64,000 bases of DNA from Wyeomyia smithii. Lineage: Eukaryota; Arthropoda; Insecta; Diptera; Culicidae. Below are positions 45,850 through 57,784 of this stretch, in pieces. Every line of letters begins with the position of its first letter. The stretch's first letter is position 1. The position numbers and the translations under genes were made by a program. Location of the stretch: contig NC_073696.1 of assembly GCF_029784165.1 (NCBI RefSeq), forward strand, positions 246,321,971-246,385,970, written 5' to 3'. The notes under the pieces are model-generated. The model made no database searches. It had not been told where the DNA came from and saw nothing but the letters and a program-made list of their open reading frames with translations.

Positions 45850-46080
45850 GAGGATTTTTTATCCGATGTACGGATGAAAATTTGGATATACTCGGACGTC
45901 GGAATGAAATGTTAAGTGTGGATTCTGATTTGATCCGTTAGGACCGGAGGGAAAAAAGGCTTCAGAATCTCGTTTTTTTGTTTGTAAGTCCGGTCTGGAA
46001 TTTGGTAATATAAGTGACCAGTTATTGGACCATAATATTTCGAAGATTGAAAAATTAGTTCTTGCTGTTATGATGACTTA
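45850..46080 (+). pseudogene. ORF-like dispersed repeat, copy 2
   Basis: A diverged relative of 37352-37684, with frameshifts and stops; shared pieces include AGGATTT..ATCCGATG at the start and ATATTTCGAAGATTGAA near the end. Unknown function, not coding now. Confidence 0.4.
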
Positions 46081-46199
46081 GAAGATTCTGAGATCTAAGT
46101 GGTTGAGCCCAAAAACCGATGTTCAATTAAACTATTGAATCTTTTATTTCTGAACTTAGAAAGTCGTTGAACACGGATACTAGTATTTGGGAGTATTTA

Positions 46200-46460
46200 A
46201 TTTCCTTCAGACTTTGCTTAGCTTTCCGGAAATCAGAAGTCACCAACTTGAATTAAACAATGACGTTGAACATTAATGTTTGGTCTTTGGACGCCATTCT
46301 AAATCCAAAAATAGGTATCCATATTGGATTCGATCCGATTTTCGCAAAATTCCCGAGACCGAAAGTCATTATTTCAAACTTCAAAAATTTGTCGGACATC
46401 GATTTTTGGTTTCTAAGAGTCGGGCTAGTTCCGGGTAAAACACCTAGAAACTGATGGCGT
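46200..46460. repeat. AAGATGG-type dispersed repeat fragment
   Basis: It has the phrase order seen near 37170-37330 and 47590-47790: GGAAATCAGAAGTCACC, an ATTCTAAATCCAAAAAT region, and TTCCGGGT. All copies are degenerate and non-coding. Confidence 0.4.
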
Positions 46461-46518
46461 CGAACTTCATGTTCCGAGTGTCTGAAAATCGTCGAATTCA
46501 GTCAGTATATTACCTTAA

Positions 46519-46589
46519 GGCACGGAAGCTCTTTACTTCTTTATTAACTAAGAATCTTAGTTAATAAAGAAGTAAAGAGCTTCCGTGCC
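46519..46589. repeat. Perfect 71-bp palindrome with one-base centre
   Basis: The 35-base arm at 46519-46553 is the exact reverse complement of 46555-46589 around a single A at 46554. The arm begins GGCACGGAAGCTCTTTACTT. Symmetry stops abruptly on both sides (A at 46518 and A at 46590). Confidence 0.97.
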
Positions 46590-47250
46590 AGTGTTATGAA
46601 AATGACTGCAAGACAATGACAGCAAATTTTCAACTGATCCGGCTCTCATTGTATTGCACAGCTCTCTCTGCTCCCCACACGTTCGGTAAACAGTCCGACA
46701 GCAACTGACGACAGCACACATGCAACTCCATACGGGCTGTTATTTTTCATCTCCTTATGTCTGTTGGTATTTCCAAGCTGTCGCAAATGACAGCCTATAA
46801 TCTTCCGACTTCTTCAACACGAATCCGAGCGGGATGTCTGGTGATTATGATTCATGACAGTAAGGCCGATGAAAGAATGAAAGAGAGATGGTGCGTAGCA
46901 CGTTTTTTCTTACGTAGGGAACAATATCAACAATGGAAACGGTTTGCTTTGTATTCAATATGCCACCGGCCTGTGAAAAAGGAGAAACGAAAAAATGCAA
47001 GTCGATGACAGCCGCAGCCGATCAGCAGGCTGTCAACAGGAACAGGACATCCTCAAAATGAGCAAACTAGGCTGTCGTGTCCGAACGAACAAAATACATG
47101 CGCAAGAATGAGCTGTCGTACGCAACACAAGATAGTTCTTTGCCTTGTGTAAGCTGTAGCTGTATATGAGCTCTCATGAATAGCTCATGCATGAGGCTGT
47201 TAGAGTGAAGAGAGAGAAAAGTCGTCAGTATAGTGTCGCTCTCCAGTTAT
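46590..47250. other. GCTGTC/GACAGC-rich segment
   Basis: The hexamers GACAGC and GCTGTC, in both orientations, occur many times here (for example around 46620, 46700, 46780, 47010, 47035, 47072 and 47112). The segment is otherwise non-repetitive and has no convincing gene. It may be part of an unclassified element that starts at the palindrome. Confidence 0.4.
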
Positions 47251-48880
47251 TTTCCTAAGCTTGACTAAGACAACCATTCTCCTCCTTTCATATACATATA
47301 TGACCACTTTTTTTTTGTAAAAGCAAAATATAAAATGCCTTAAATTTCGCATCTTGAATTTTTTAATTACTCAGTGCCGGAATAAAATTTTCAGCGTTGT
47401 TTTCTTGATCAAGCATCCAATCTCAAACATGTTCATAGGTATAGGAATCAAATCAAATATCCCACTAATACTTATTTTAAATATAAATGCGAAAATCTGT
47501 AGAACAGTTGATCTTAACAATATCTTTCTCTCGTTTGTGGGGTGTAGTCGACAGTAAAGTAGCCAAATACCACCCAATTTAAGTATTTTCAGAACCAAAA
47601 TAATGCCTAGAGGCTAGAATCCGAGTCCAATCACCATTTCTTAATTCAAGATGGCGACTTCCGGTTTATGTTAAACAGTTTGAAATGCTAGAGTACCATT
47701 TAATATGAACATTTTCGGATCAAAGATGATGCCAGAGTCTATTCACCAGTTTGAATTCCAAAATGAATGACTGGCGAAATATAAAAATAATAATTCTAAA
47801 TTTTCAAACCTTTTACTAGTTTCGTTCTACTAGTTCAAAGTAAATGATGTTTTGAGAAACGGATTGTGTATTAAATGACAAACGATTGTCTTCTGTATCG
47901 CTATCAAATGAGATAGTACAGATTTGGAAGAAAGAGGGAAAAGCAAATTCACTTGGGTTGAATCTTTGGAACATTGGTTGTGCTAAACTCGAGAAAATGC
48001 TTGCCATATTGTTTCAACTTGTTGGTCCGATAGAGATACTTGCTCGTTACATTCTCAAATACAAGAGTTACACTTGATCCGAAGGACTGTTAACCTCTCT
48101 CTGTGGAATTGGCACACACTGCATCATTATTAAATCAAGGGTGAGAGGTAAATGCTCAATTGTTACATGAAAATCATACTCAAATGGAAGTTACATGCAC
48201 TGTTGGCCGGTCCCTGGAAAAACATTCATCTGATATATTTTCACTGGACTCGACCTCTCTCTTTCTGGGAAAACATATTTCGAGCCCATTGCTGAATCAT
48301 TCCACTTGTAATCATGTTCCACAATACAAATAATAGCCTGGAGTGATTCATGAAATTTGCGCCAAGGCTCCACCGGCGTTCCATTGGAACGTTCATAGCG
48401 AAATCTAATATGTGTTCGTATCACCCGGTTTATTTAATAAATAACACGTAGGTGCGATTAATCCACGGGCAGCCATACAAAGTGAGGGTAACTTATTTCA
48501 TACTCGTTTGAAATTTTCGGATTATAACCTCCCCCACCTAAAATATACACTGACGTAATTGATGCCACCATTTGGGGTTAAGCGTAAAATTACAATTCGA
48601 CCCCAATCGCAAATCAGTTCTTGAAAGATTAAATTTCTTATGTGAACGAACAAAAACACTGCCGTTTACCCTGAACTAGCTCTGACAGCCCGTACAAGCC
48701 GTACTGTTGTGGGTAGCTCAACTTAACAGCTCGTAAATTCTGCCAGCCCCCGAAACCCCGTAGCAGAAACAATAAATACGACTTATTCGCGAATATTAAT
48801 TTGCTCCTTCAGCTACATTCCTCCGGGCGGTATTTGCTGCGCGAGTATCAGCCTTCGCCCGCTTTCTTAATTTGCAGAGC
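47251..48880. other. Unannotated sequence
   Basis: It contains an AAGATGG-type repeat copy at about 47590-47790 (CAAGATGGCGACTTCCGG). No gene recognised. Confidence 0.4.
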
Positions 48881-51800
48881 TTGCAATGCGCTCGCCCACA
48901 CATGCTAGGCTCCTTCCATCGCCGCCTACCACAGAGGTCGTAAAGTTTCACCTCGTAAATCGGCTTTTATCTGCGCCGCACCAGCAGCCAAGCAGCCAGA
49001 ATGGAATGCAATCATCCGGTGGGTTACTGGGAACTTCCGGGCATTCCCACCATGCGACTTTCCCTGCCGCGTACGAACGCACGTTCGTACTTAGGCAAGC
49101 CCTTTAATCAAGCCAGCACAAGTCCCCTCATGATTGATATCGACGTTTGTTTTCTCCTACCTTATTAGAATGTAGTCCCGCTCCACTTCTCTCCACCCCA
49201 AAACACACACACACGATTCAAGATAGACATTTTCATTCCGGTTCGTTTCTGATGCCGAGCGAGCAAATTCAATTTCGAGTGCCTCCCACGCTCGCAAGGT
49301 GCGAAGAGCATTTCCCTCGGAGCTAATAATTTTCACCGACAGTTTAGCGTTTTGCTTTTTTTTTTCTGTCTGCTTGCCGATTGCATTCGAATGCGTTGTG
49401 GTGTGAGAGACCAAATGCCGTACGTATGAACCGTACGTACATATTTTTCACCCTCATTTGGGAGCAGCGCTACAACTTCGACCGAGTCGTAAATATTAAC
49501 CAAAACCGCCCGGACGGATGGACCGCCGACGGAGGCTTCTCTAGCTGTGGCTAGAGGCCCCATTCGTAGAAAGAAGGTTGAAGATATGCGAAAAATGTTC
49601 ATAAATAGGAACCGGGAAAACGGCCCTTCTAATGCGCCAACAAGAATGACCTACTTTTGGACTGGAAGGGGGAGGGTGGGGAGCTGGTAAGTTTCATGGA
49701 AGGTGAGGGAAGTAAGAACATTGTTTTCGTTGGTGTGAAAAACAAAAACGAACGTCAATACCACTAAGCAGCCACTGTGGAAGAGGGATGGTTGTTTGTC
49801 TGTGGGTCAAAGTACTGTGCGTCTCCATTAACCTGATTTATCGAATATGATTAGTGCTTTTCTTTTCGGGATTACTAGGATTATTTTTATCTGTATTCTG
49901 TATTAATAGAGCGATTTTATTAGGAAGAAGTGAACTTTCAGCTATTGTTCATCCACTTTGGTAATTGAAGATTTCCCTAATAACATTACTTTCCAGTTTA
50001 TCTGTAATAAAGTTATATTCAATATGTGACAAATCAATGTAATATTTCGTTATACTTTTCAAAAAAATGAACACTTCAGAGATCAAGCATCACAACACTA
50101 GAGAAAAATTGCCTCGATTAATACAAGACGGTATGCGTTAAGGATTTCTCTCTAAATGTAGCTGCGAGGAACATGAGTCTCGAAACCGAGAGCTGATTTC
50201 ATATTTGAGCAACATAATAATCCATCTTTTAGTACGAGTTTATCCGATAACCCAATCCCATAAGTAATCTTAAGTTTCCCCGTACAGTTTGCGTGCTAAA
50301 TCACGTTTCGTAAATTGGCCCATATCACGAAGTTTGATTTTCTTCGATTAACCAAATCGTTGAACAGTCTACACAGCACACCTTCCCCCTCCCGAATTGG
50401 ATTCACGCGCAGTGAATCAATTGCCTTTCGTGTTTGGCACAACTTCATCAATCACACCGGACCTTTCAGTGGCTCCCATCTCCCTCCCTTTTTTGATTAA
50501 TTGTGTGAAATAGTCGAGCATCAAACGTCGACAGTGACTGTCCGATTGATGACAGGCCACCAAAGTGTACGACATTTTCCTCACTCAATGTAAGCTCTCG
50601 CTTCACTTTCTGGCTACCGAACAAACTTTTGGTAACTTGACCGCTTTCGAAGGACCGTGTCACTCCTGACTGTTTGCTGTGCGTGACCAAGTTTTTCACC
50701 AAGTCCCTTTTCCAACCGACTGGACTATAAGAAGAGTGAAAACACGCACCATGGCCCATTTCCTTCCCTTTTCCAGCTGGGAAGCAATCTTCCACTCTTT
50801 TCGGGTAGCTTTAATCGAACAACTTCCATCCCAAAGGATCCATGCGTAAAATTGGCACGATCCGGCCGAATCGACCAGATGACTGATGACGCAGAACGCG
50901 CGTTCTTGATGAAATCTTCTAATTGCTGCAAATCCCTTGCACGGAAGCGGGCTGCGAAAACGGAACTCGAGAATTCAAGTACGCCACCGGCGAAAAGCAC
51001 GCTTCCCCGTGCTGCTGGAGTGCAATAGAGTGTGAAAAACGACCGTGTAATTAAATCAATTAGTTGGAAGAACGTTTTAGTTTTATACTTGCCAGCTTCA
51101 GCCAGTCTGTGTCAGGTCATGTCGCCGGGGCAAGCAGCTGGCGGAAATTAAAAATGGCTGATTCAATTTATTGTGTATTACCCGAACGCGACCTTGCGTT
51201 CCGTTCCGAGTGATAGAGCCGCCGATGGGAATAAACTTTCCAATATCGAGTTGCCGAACTAGAACAGAAGTGGAAGCCTGTGTCTGCCCAAGGGCAAGCA
51301 ATTCGTTCTAATAACGTGTTTGCGACCAAACTTTAATGGGTACTTTTCTTTCGAAGGTCACGCTAGCGCTCAGTTGAATTCATATACAGCTTAGCTGAAT
51401 TGTTCGCTTTTTCAGAGTAGATTGTTTTAGAATTTGGTTTTACTAACAACGAATGATGAAAAATAATAATGTTAATGTTTACTGGTTTATTAGTTGCTTG
51501 TGGCTCGTTTACGAACGGTACAGCGTTAAATTTTTCGGCGCTGGGTGTTTGCGTAGCTGAGATTTAAATTAATCCAAAGTATATTGGCATGTGCTTCAGA
51601 CCGCATCGCTTCGGTTGTCAGGTGCTTGGAAGTTGCCCTGCAGAGCCAAAGCAAGCAGCATCGAAACGAGCTCACATCAAAGGTTTCATATAACGAGCAA
51701 TATTTTTTTTTATTATTTTGCTCTGCTGCTCCCATGATGGCAAGGGCTTTTCAGTGCGAAGTTTGCTCCAATATTAACATTCTTTAGATGTTTGAAAGCA

Positions 51801-52489
51801 GAAGTATGAATAAACATGTGCGCTGATATATTACCTTGCATGTGAGATTTTTTTTTCTTCGTGCGCGTATTGCTTTAGAGAATGGTTCGCATATTCGGTT
51901 ATCCAAACATTGTTCGTTCCAAATCAGCACACATTGAGATTTTGTTGATTGTTCAGCTATTTTGTGGATTATGTTTGAACTGAACCAATGACTTAAAAAA
52001 TTGGCCTGAATTAAATGACCTTTTTCATCGATACGATTTATTGAAATTCAAACAAATTCTGGTTACAGTAAATTGTTTCATTGTATTTAAATGTAAAATG
52101 TTTGTTTTTTTTTCGTAACTTGAAAAAATACCAAATATTTTTAAGAAATTGTTCATCATCTCTAGGATAGTTTTTCGACTTGATATTTCACGACAAAATT
52201 CAAACAAAACCTGTTACTTGACCCTCAGATTGATGAGTTCTGCGAAAAACTGCAAACGGCGAAAAAGGTCCTATTCAGGGCCATAATTAATATCACTAAA
52301 GAGTTTGGAGAAAAACAACTTGCATAGTCTCAAGTCGATAATGCGTTCGTACCTCAGATATAACACTCTAGTTGTTGACATTCTCGTCATTCGTTTTCAA
52401 TGACTTGTGCAACGAGCAAAGGAATTAAAATACCTATATGAAATCTCCACAAACGTCCACAAATCAAGTTATTTTTCGATGTCTTCATC
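48881..52489. other. GC-richer, repeat-poor block, then AT-rich sequence
   Basis: 48.9-51.3 kb has raised GC, few poly-A/T runs and no repeat family that I recognise, so it is likely single-copy and a candidate for conserved non-coding or regulatory DNA. Its open frames (for example 50466-50795 minus) show no domain. 51.3-52.5 kb is ordinary AT-rich sequence. Confidence 0.4.
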
Positions 52490-52790
52490 TGAGAAGAACT
52501 GCTAGTCAGCCAACTCATGTACCATCGAACAGAAGAACTAATTGGACGGCGCAATAACTCCTACTACCGAAGCAAGCTGTTCCTGCGTTTGGCATGGATC
52601 CTCATCGAGCAACGCTTCCAATTCGGCATCTTCGAAGGCTTTTGGCCTTCCGTGACGCAAACGGAATGATTCATTTAGAGCAGCATTTCCGTTTTTTTTC
52701 CACTTTCACTGAGCTTCACCCATCGTCTTTTTTTTATAAAAATAGGAATAATTACATTTCCGCAAATGACGGTTATTTGGCACAGAAACA
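52490..52790 (-). pseudogene. Mariner remnant, copy 4 (deleted)
   Basis: The plus-strand words GAACTGCTAGTCAGCCAACTC, given here only as its match to the 3' part of copy 2, and GTTCCTGCGTTTGGCATGGA (N-terminal region on the minus strand) lie within about 100 bp of each other. The central catalytic region is therefore gone. The outer end near 52780 has the same AAATGACGGTTATTTGGCAC as copy 2. Only fragments of the N-terminal helix-turn-helix region can be translated. Confidence 0.8.
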
Positions 52791-52974
52791 CATGTTCACA
52801 CAACTAAAAGTATATGACGCCACAATAAAATAAAAAACCTAAATAAATCCACCTAGCGGTCAGACCCAGCCTTTCTCATTCAAACTTATTATTTGAAAAA
52901 ATAGATTTACATTAACGCTTCAATCCAATAAATGTATATTCACTCTTTAGGTTCTAAAAAATTGATGTTGTAAT

Positions 52975-53098
52975 CTATACATATAAAATGCAGTTCGGTC
53001 TGTCTCTCTGTCTGATCCATTTAGGCTCGAAAACTACCGAACCGATCGACGTGAAAATTTGTAATTTGTATTTGTATGATATTTTGAGACTCCTCCCT
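52975..53098 (+). repeat. Head of a CTGTCTGTC / CCGATCGACGTG repeat
   Basis: The segment begins TCTATACATATAAAATGCAG and continues with CTGTCTCTCTGTCTG and GAACCGATCGACGTGAAAAT. Comparable heads precede unclassified, possibly Helitron-like, repeats in insects; I cannot confirm the class because no CTRR end with hairpin was identified. Confidence 0.4.
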
Positions 53099-53755
53099 CT
53101 TCTGGAAGAGAGGGATTACTTACAAATGATACATAAATTTCTGCACAACTCAAGAACAAACCAAGCAAGTGAAACCGAATTTGCCATGTGGATGTTTAAA
53201 GGGGTAAAAAATATGTCCATAATAGTTGGACGCCCCTCCCTTTTCTAAAAGGAAGGGGTTCTTACAAATGAAACACCACCACAACAATGAATGGAACCAA
53301 ATTTGGCAGGTAAATGTTTTTAGCGGTAAAAAATATGTCCATAATATTCCTCCTTTTGGAAGGGAGGGGTGCCAAACAAATGAAACACAAATTTCTGCAT
53401 ATCTGGAGAACTAACCAACTAAATTGCACCAAATTTGGCAGGTGGATGTTGTTAGACGTAACAAATATATGCATAATGGTTCGACACCCCTCCCTACTCT
53501 ATAAGGGAGGGGTCCCATACAAATGAAACACAAATTTCGCACAGCTCAAGAACCAATTAAGAAAATACAACCAAAATTAGTATGAGAATGTTTTAAGAGG
53601 TAACAAATATGTCCATAATGGTTCGACGCCCCTCCTTCTTCTGGAAGCACATGTTTCTGCACAAAGTTCTGCACAAATTTCTGCACATCTCGCGAACTAA
53701 TCTACTCAATGGAACCATATTTGGTAGGTGAATGTTTTTAGTGGCAACAATCCTT
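53099..53755. repeat. Tandem array, five units of about 140 bp
   Basis: Units start near 53099, 53241, 53355, 53495 and 53637. Each carries a G-run (GGAAGGGAGGGGT type), ACAAATGAAACACAAATTTC, a GAACTAACCAA-like phrase, CCAAATTTGGCAGGTGGATG, TAACAAATATGTCCATAATG and GTTCGACGCCCCTCC. The last unit has an internal triplication of TTCTGCACAAA. The open frames here are by-products of the repeat. Confidence 0.8.
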
Positions 53756-53764
53756 ACTAACACG

Positions 53765-54100
53765 CAGAGAACACGGTGACGGAATCGTGAAAGGAATCGC
53801 AAACACGATCCTGAGTATCTCCACTCACGATTCTTATTCAAGAATTCTAGAGCCATATACAGGGCATTCCTGAGGATTCTTTTCTCAGGAATCCTTTTCA
53901 AGGACGCTTACGAATCCAATGTGAGGAATCCTAGAGAATCTATGCGAATCGTATGTGTTCGTCCGGGAAATATGTTCCATAATCGACCTCAGACAACATT
54001 TTGGATTGTAAGATGGCAACATCCGGTTTCAGCTGAAAATGACCAAATACTACCCAATATGAGTGTTTCTTTAACCAGTATGACGTTCAAATCCAGAAAT
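53765..54100. repeat. GGAATCC-rich patch and AAGATGG-type repeat
   Basis: 53765-53955 is dense in GAATC/GATTC words on both strands. 53960-54100 contains GTAAGATGGCAACATCCGG, another copy of the AAGATGG-type repeat. Confidence 0.45.
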
Positions 54101-55494
54101 TGTCTCCAAATGCCATTATGAAATTCAAACTTTCGAACTACATGTTCAATCAACATAAAATTCGTTATTTTAGGGTTTTGAAGATTGCCCGTTCATTTGA
54201 TACCTATTTTGTTCAAATCGGTTGTGCAGTTTCTGGAATAATGGAGTTTCATAACTTTTACATTTTGATACATAACAGTCAAAGTTACAGTCCGATTATA
54301 ATAAAATTCAATAGGGTCTTATCAGGCAACTAGGCTTTTCTATTGCAACTTATTTTGTGAAAATCGGTCCATTCATCTCTGAGAAAAGTAGGTGAGTTCA
54401 AGCAGTCTTAGAAACATGTTTCTTGTCATAGCCTGATTTCCCATTATTATACATAACGGACAAAGTATATTGTGGCCACATATATTGATCAAAGCTGGTA
54501 TAGTTTCAAACAGTCTTTGAATTTCTTTTCTTTCCATAACTTTCGAACCACATATCAAATTGTTATGAAGTTTGTTATTTGTAAGTTTGAGAGATGACTC
54601 GTTTGTATGACACTAGTTATGTTCAAATAAGTCGTGTAATCTTTGAGATAATAGAATTCCGTTGTTTTATTAACAATTTAATACATAACGGTTGCTTACT
54701 TCGATTATAATCAAATGAAATGGGAACGTATAGGGCAGCCAAACTTTGAAACCACGTGTTCAATCATAATTCATCAGTTAACCCTTAACTAGTCCGTTCA
54801 TCTGATAATACCATTGATCAAATCGGTTGTGTACATTCTGAGATAATAAAGTTTCGTGATTTTCAACTTCGGTACATATCAGACGAAGTTACAGTTCGAT
54901 TACAGTAAAATTCAATAGGGTGTTATGAGTCAGCTAGACCTTTCATTTGACACTAATTTCGTGAAAATCAGTTCAGCCATCTATGAGAAAAGTGAATGAG
55001 ATTTTGTATTCTTCGGAATATGTTTCTTTTCATAGCTAAATTTCACATTTTGAAACATAACAGGCAAAGTAATAGTCCGATTGCAAAAAAAATCAATAGG
55101 GTCTTATGGGGTAACTAGACCTTTCATATGACACTGATTTTGTGGAAATCGGTCCAGCCATCTCTGAGAAACATGAGTGAAATTGAACAGTATTCAGAAG
55201 ACGTTTCTTTTCATAACTTTTGAACCACATGTTCAATCTATATAAAATTCAAAAGTTAAGGATTTTTAAGATAGCCCGTTCATTTGATACCAATTTCATT
55301 GAAATCGGTTGTGTGGTTTCTGAGATATTGATTTTTCGGGATTTTTACATTTTTAAACACAACCTCTAAAATAAAAATTCAATTACCATGAAATTTAATA
55401 GGGTCTTATGGGGCAACTAGAACTTTCATTTGCATATAATTTCATTAAAATCGGCCCAACCATCTCTGAGAAAAGTGAGTGAAAATAAAAATCC

Positions 55495-55507
55495 GCACAT
55501 ACACACA

Positions 55508-55587
<80 letters not shown>

Positions 55588-55601
55588 CACACACACACTG
55601 A
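55495..55601. repeat. CA microsatellite
   Basis: An almost pure AC/CA run of about 105 bases with three or four interruptions. The Cys-Val or Thr-His frames across it are artefacts. Confidence 0.98.
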
Positions 55602-56777
55602 GTCGAACTGAGTCGAGTAATATGTGCCATTTGGTCCTTTGGAGCACTTGCTATATTCGTGCTGAAGAAATAGCGAAATAAAGGAATGACTTTGAATTTC
55701 GTACACTTCAATCACGAGCAATACCGGGAACGTACGAATAGCACAATACCAAATTTAAATTTTGTTAAGGCCATATGTTTTGATCAAAGCAGTTACAGTT
55801 TTGAATAGTCTTTGAATTTCGTTTCTTTTCATAACTTTTGAACCACATATCAAATTGCTATGAAATTTCTTACTTGTGAATTTGAGAGACAACCCGGGGG
55901 AACCTATAGGAAAGCCAAACTTTTCATTTGACACTAAGATTGTTGAGTTTAGTCCAGCCATTTTTGGGAAAACGAGTGAATTTGAAAAGTCACCGGAACA
56001 TGTGTCTTTTCATAATTTTTGAACCACGTGTTTAATCACTATAAAATTCATCAATTAACCTTTAACTCGCCCGTTCATTTGATACCAATATTGTTCGAAT
56101 CGGTTGTGTACTTTCCGAGATAATGAAGTTCAGTGATTTTCATATTTTGATACATTACAGACAAAGTAAGAGACCGATTACATTGAAATTCAATAGGGTG
56201 TTATGAGGCAGCTAGACCTTTCATTTGACACTAATTTCGTGAGAATCGGTTCAGCCATCTCTGAGAAAAGTGAGTGAGTGTAAGTAGTCTTCGGAATATG
56301 TTTCTTTTCAAAGCTGGATTTCACATTTTTAAACATAACAGGCATAGTAATAGTCCGATTGCAAAAAAAAACAATAGGGTCTTATGGGGTAATTAGACAT
56401 TCCAAATGACACTGATTTTGTGGAAATCGGTCCAGCCATCTCTGAGAAACATGAGTGAGATTAAACACTCTCCAGAACACGTTTCTTTAAATAACTTCTG
56501 AACCATACGTTCAATCTTCATGAAACTCAAAAGTTAAGGGTTTTTGAAGTAGCTCGTTCATTTAAAACTAATTTTGTTAAAATTGGTTGAGTAGTTTCTG
56601 AGATATTGATGTTTCGTGTTTTTCACATTTTTAAACATAACCTCTAAACGAAAAATCCGATTGCAATGAAATTTAATAGGGTCTTATGGGGTAACTAGAT
56701 CTTTCATTTGCAATTTGTTTCATGAAAATCGGTTCAGCCATCTCCGAGAAAATCGAGTGAGATTGGGAGAGCGTTAT

Positions 56778-56842
56778 ATACACACACACATACACACACA
56801 CATACACACACACATACACACACACATACACACACACATACA
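56778..56842. repeat. Compound microsatellite, 12-bp unit
   Basis: About five tandem copies of CATACACACACA. It occupies the same position relative to the preceding D monomer as the CA run at 55495. Confidence 0.95.
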
Positions 56843-57170
56843 GAAAATGCTCAGCTCGTCAAACTAAGTCGATTGATATACGAGATTCGACCCTTTGGAG
56901 CACTTTTATACCTTTTGTTTTTCCAGTGATTGCTATATCTTTCTAGGAGAAAGGCAAAAACCATTGTCTTATAAACTCTTCTCTTACGTGACCATGTTTT
57001 AATCAAGAACTATTTTTACTGATTTATGTCAATGTATTTCTTGCAAACGGTAAGGGAAAACACTCGATTGGGGTTAATTAATGTGATGTTCTGAAGCAGA
57101 AAATTTCAGTAATATATCTCTATCAACTCTTTCTCATTTTTTCTTTCTCAACCTGAAAACTCGAATTAAT

Positions 57171-57363
57171 GACAAAAGAGAAAACGAAGTATTGTGCTTG
57201 CTTCAGAATGATAAAACTATAGTAAAAATCTATATATAGTATTTATAGTAAGATCTTACTAGGGGGGAGGGGGGGTATCAAAAAATCTTATGATGTCTTA
57301 CAAGGGGGGGAGGGGGGTATAACAAGTGGAAAAATATGCTTACGTAATTATTGAACGGCCCCT
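57171..57363 (+). repeat. Dispersed G-rich repeat, copy B
   Basis: Second copy of the repeat at 5471-5672, collinear and in the same orientation, including CTTACTAGGGGGGAGG, CTTACAAGGGGGGGAGG and TACGTAATTATTGAACGGCC. The two copies differ mainly by substitutions and G-run length. Confidence 0.75.
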
Positions 57364-57532
57364 TAAGCATCTCTGCATACTTATTTTTTCTAAAATTAGT
57401 CTAGGCTGTCTTCTGAACAGGGCGAAACTTTTTTGCCGATTTTTTGTAAATCAATATTAAAGTGTTGTGAATAACTTTTAGGAAATTGTCTGAATTTTCC
57501 TAAAAAATATGGAAAAATTATATGTCAAGTTC

Positions 57533-57756
57533 TATACTGAAAAAATGCTATTTAAACACAAAAATCGATTCAAAAAATCTCCGAATTGGCTGAATTTTTT
57601 TTCTGGTGAAAGGCAACATTGTTGGCTACTTTTCGTCCATACATCGCTAGTTGAGCATATTAAAGAAAAAAAGTTATTCTCAAAAATAATAAAAAATATA
57701 TGCAAACTGAAATTAAGATATATTTTTTCAGTGTAAAACAACATTTTTTCAGTGTA
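57533..57756. mobile_element. Short MITE-like element (CACTGAAAAAA ends)
   Basis: TATACTGAAAAAATG at 57533-57547 is the reverse complement, with one mismatch, of CATTTTTTCAGTGTA at 57742-57756. The GTGTAAAAC word is repeated just beyond the right end (57730-57785). No transposase frame; target duplication is uncertain because of the neighbouring tandem words. Confidence 0.45.
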
Positions 57757-57784
57757 AAACACCTTGATAGAGTGTAAAACACCG

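Larger units (their letters stand above)
54110..56960. repeat. Higher-order repeat with a 1.28-kb duplicated unit
   Basis: Monomers of about 180-480 bp begin with variants of TTTTGAACCACATGTTCAAT and continue with CCGTTCATTTGATACC, ATCGGTTGTGT and CAGCCATCTCTGAGAAAA. Monomer starts fall at 54138 (D), 54543 (B), 54748 (C), 55219 (D), 55837 (B), 56017 (C) and 56497 (D). Matching B, C and D copies are 1294, 1269 and 1278 bp apart, so the B-C-D block was duplicated in tandem. Each block ends in a CA-type microsatellite and then CTGAGTCGA / TTTGGAGCACTT. Non-coding. Confidence 0.8.

Noticed and set aside
55395..55721. Cys-Val and Thr-His repeat frames
   Set aside because: Translations of the CA microsatellite.
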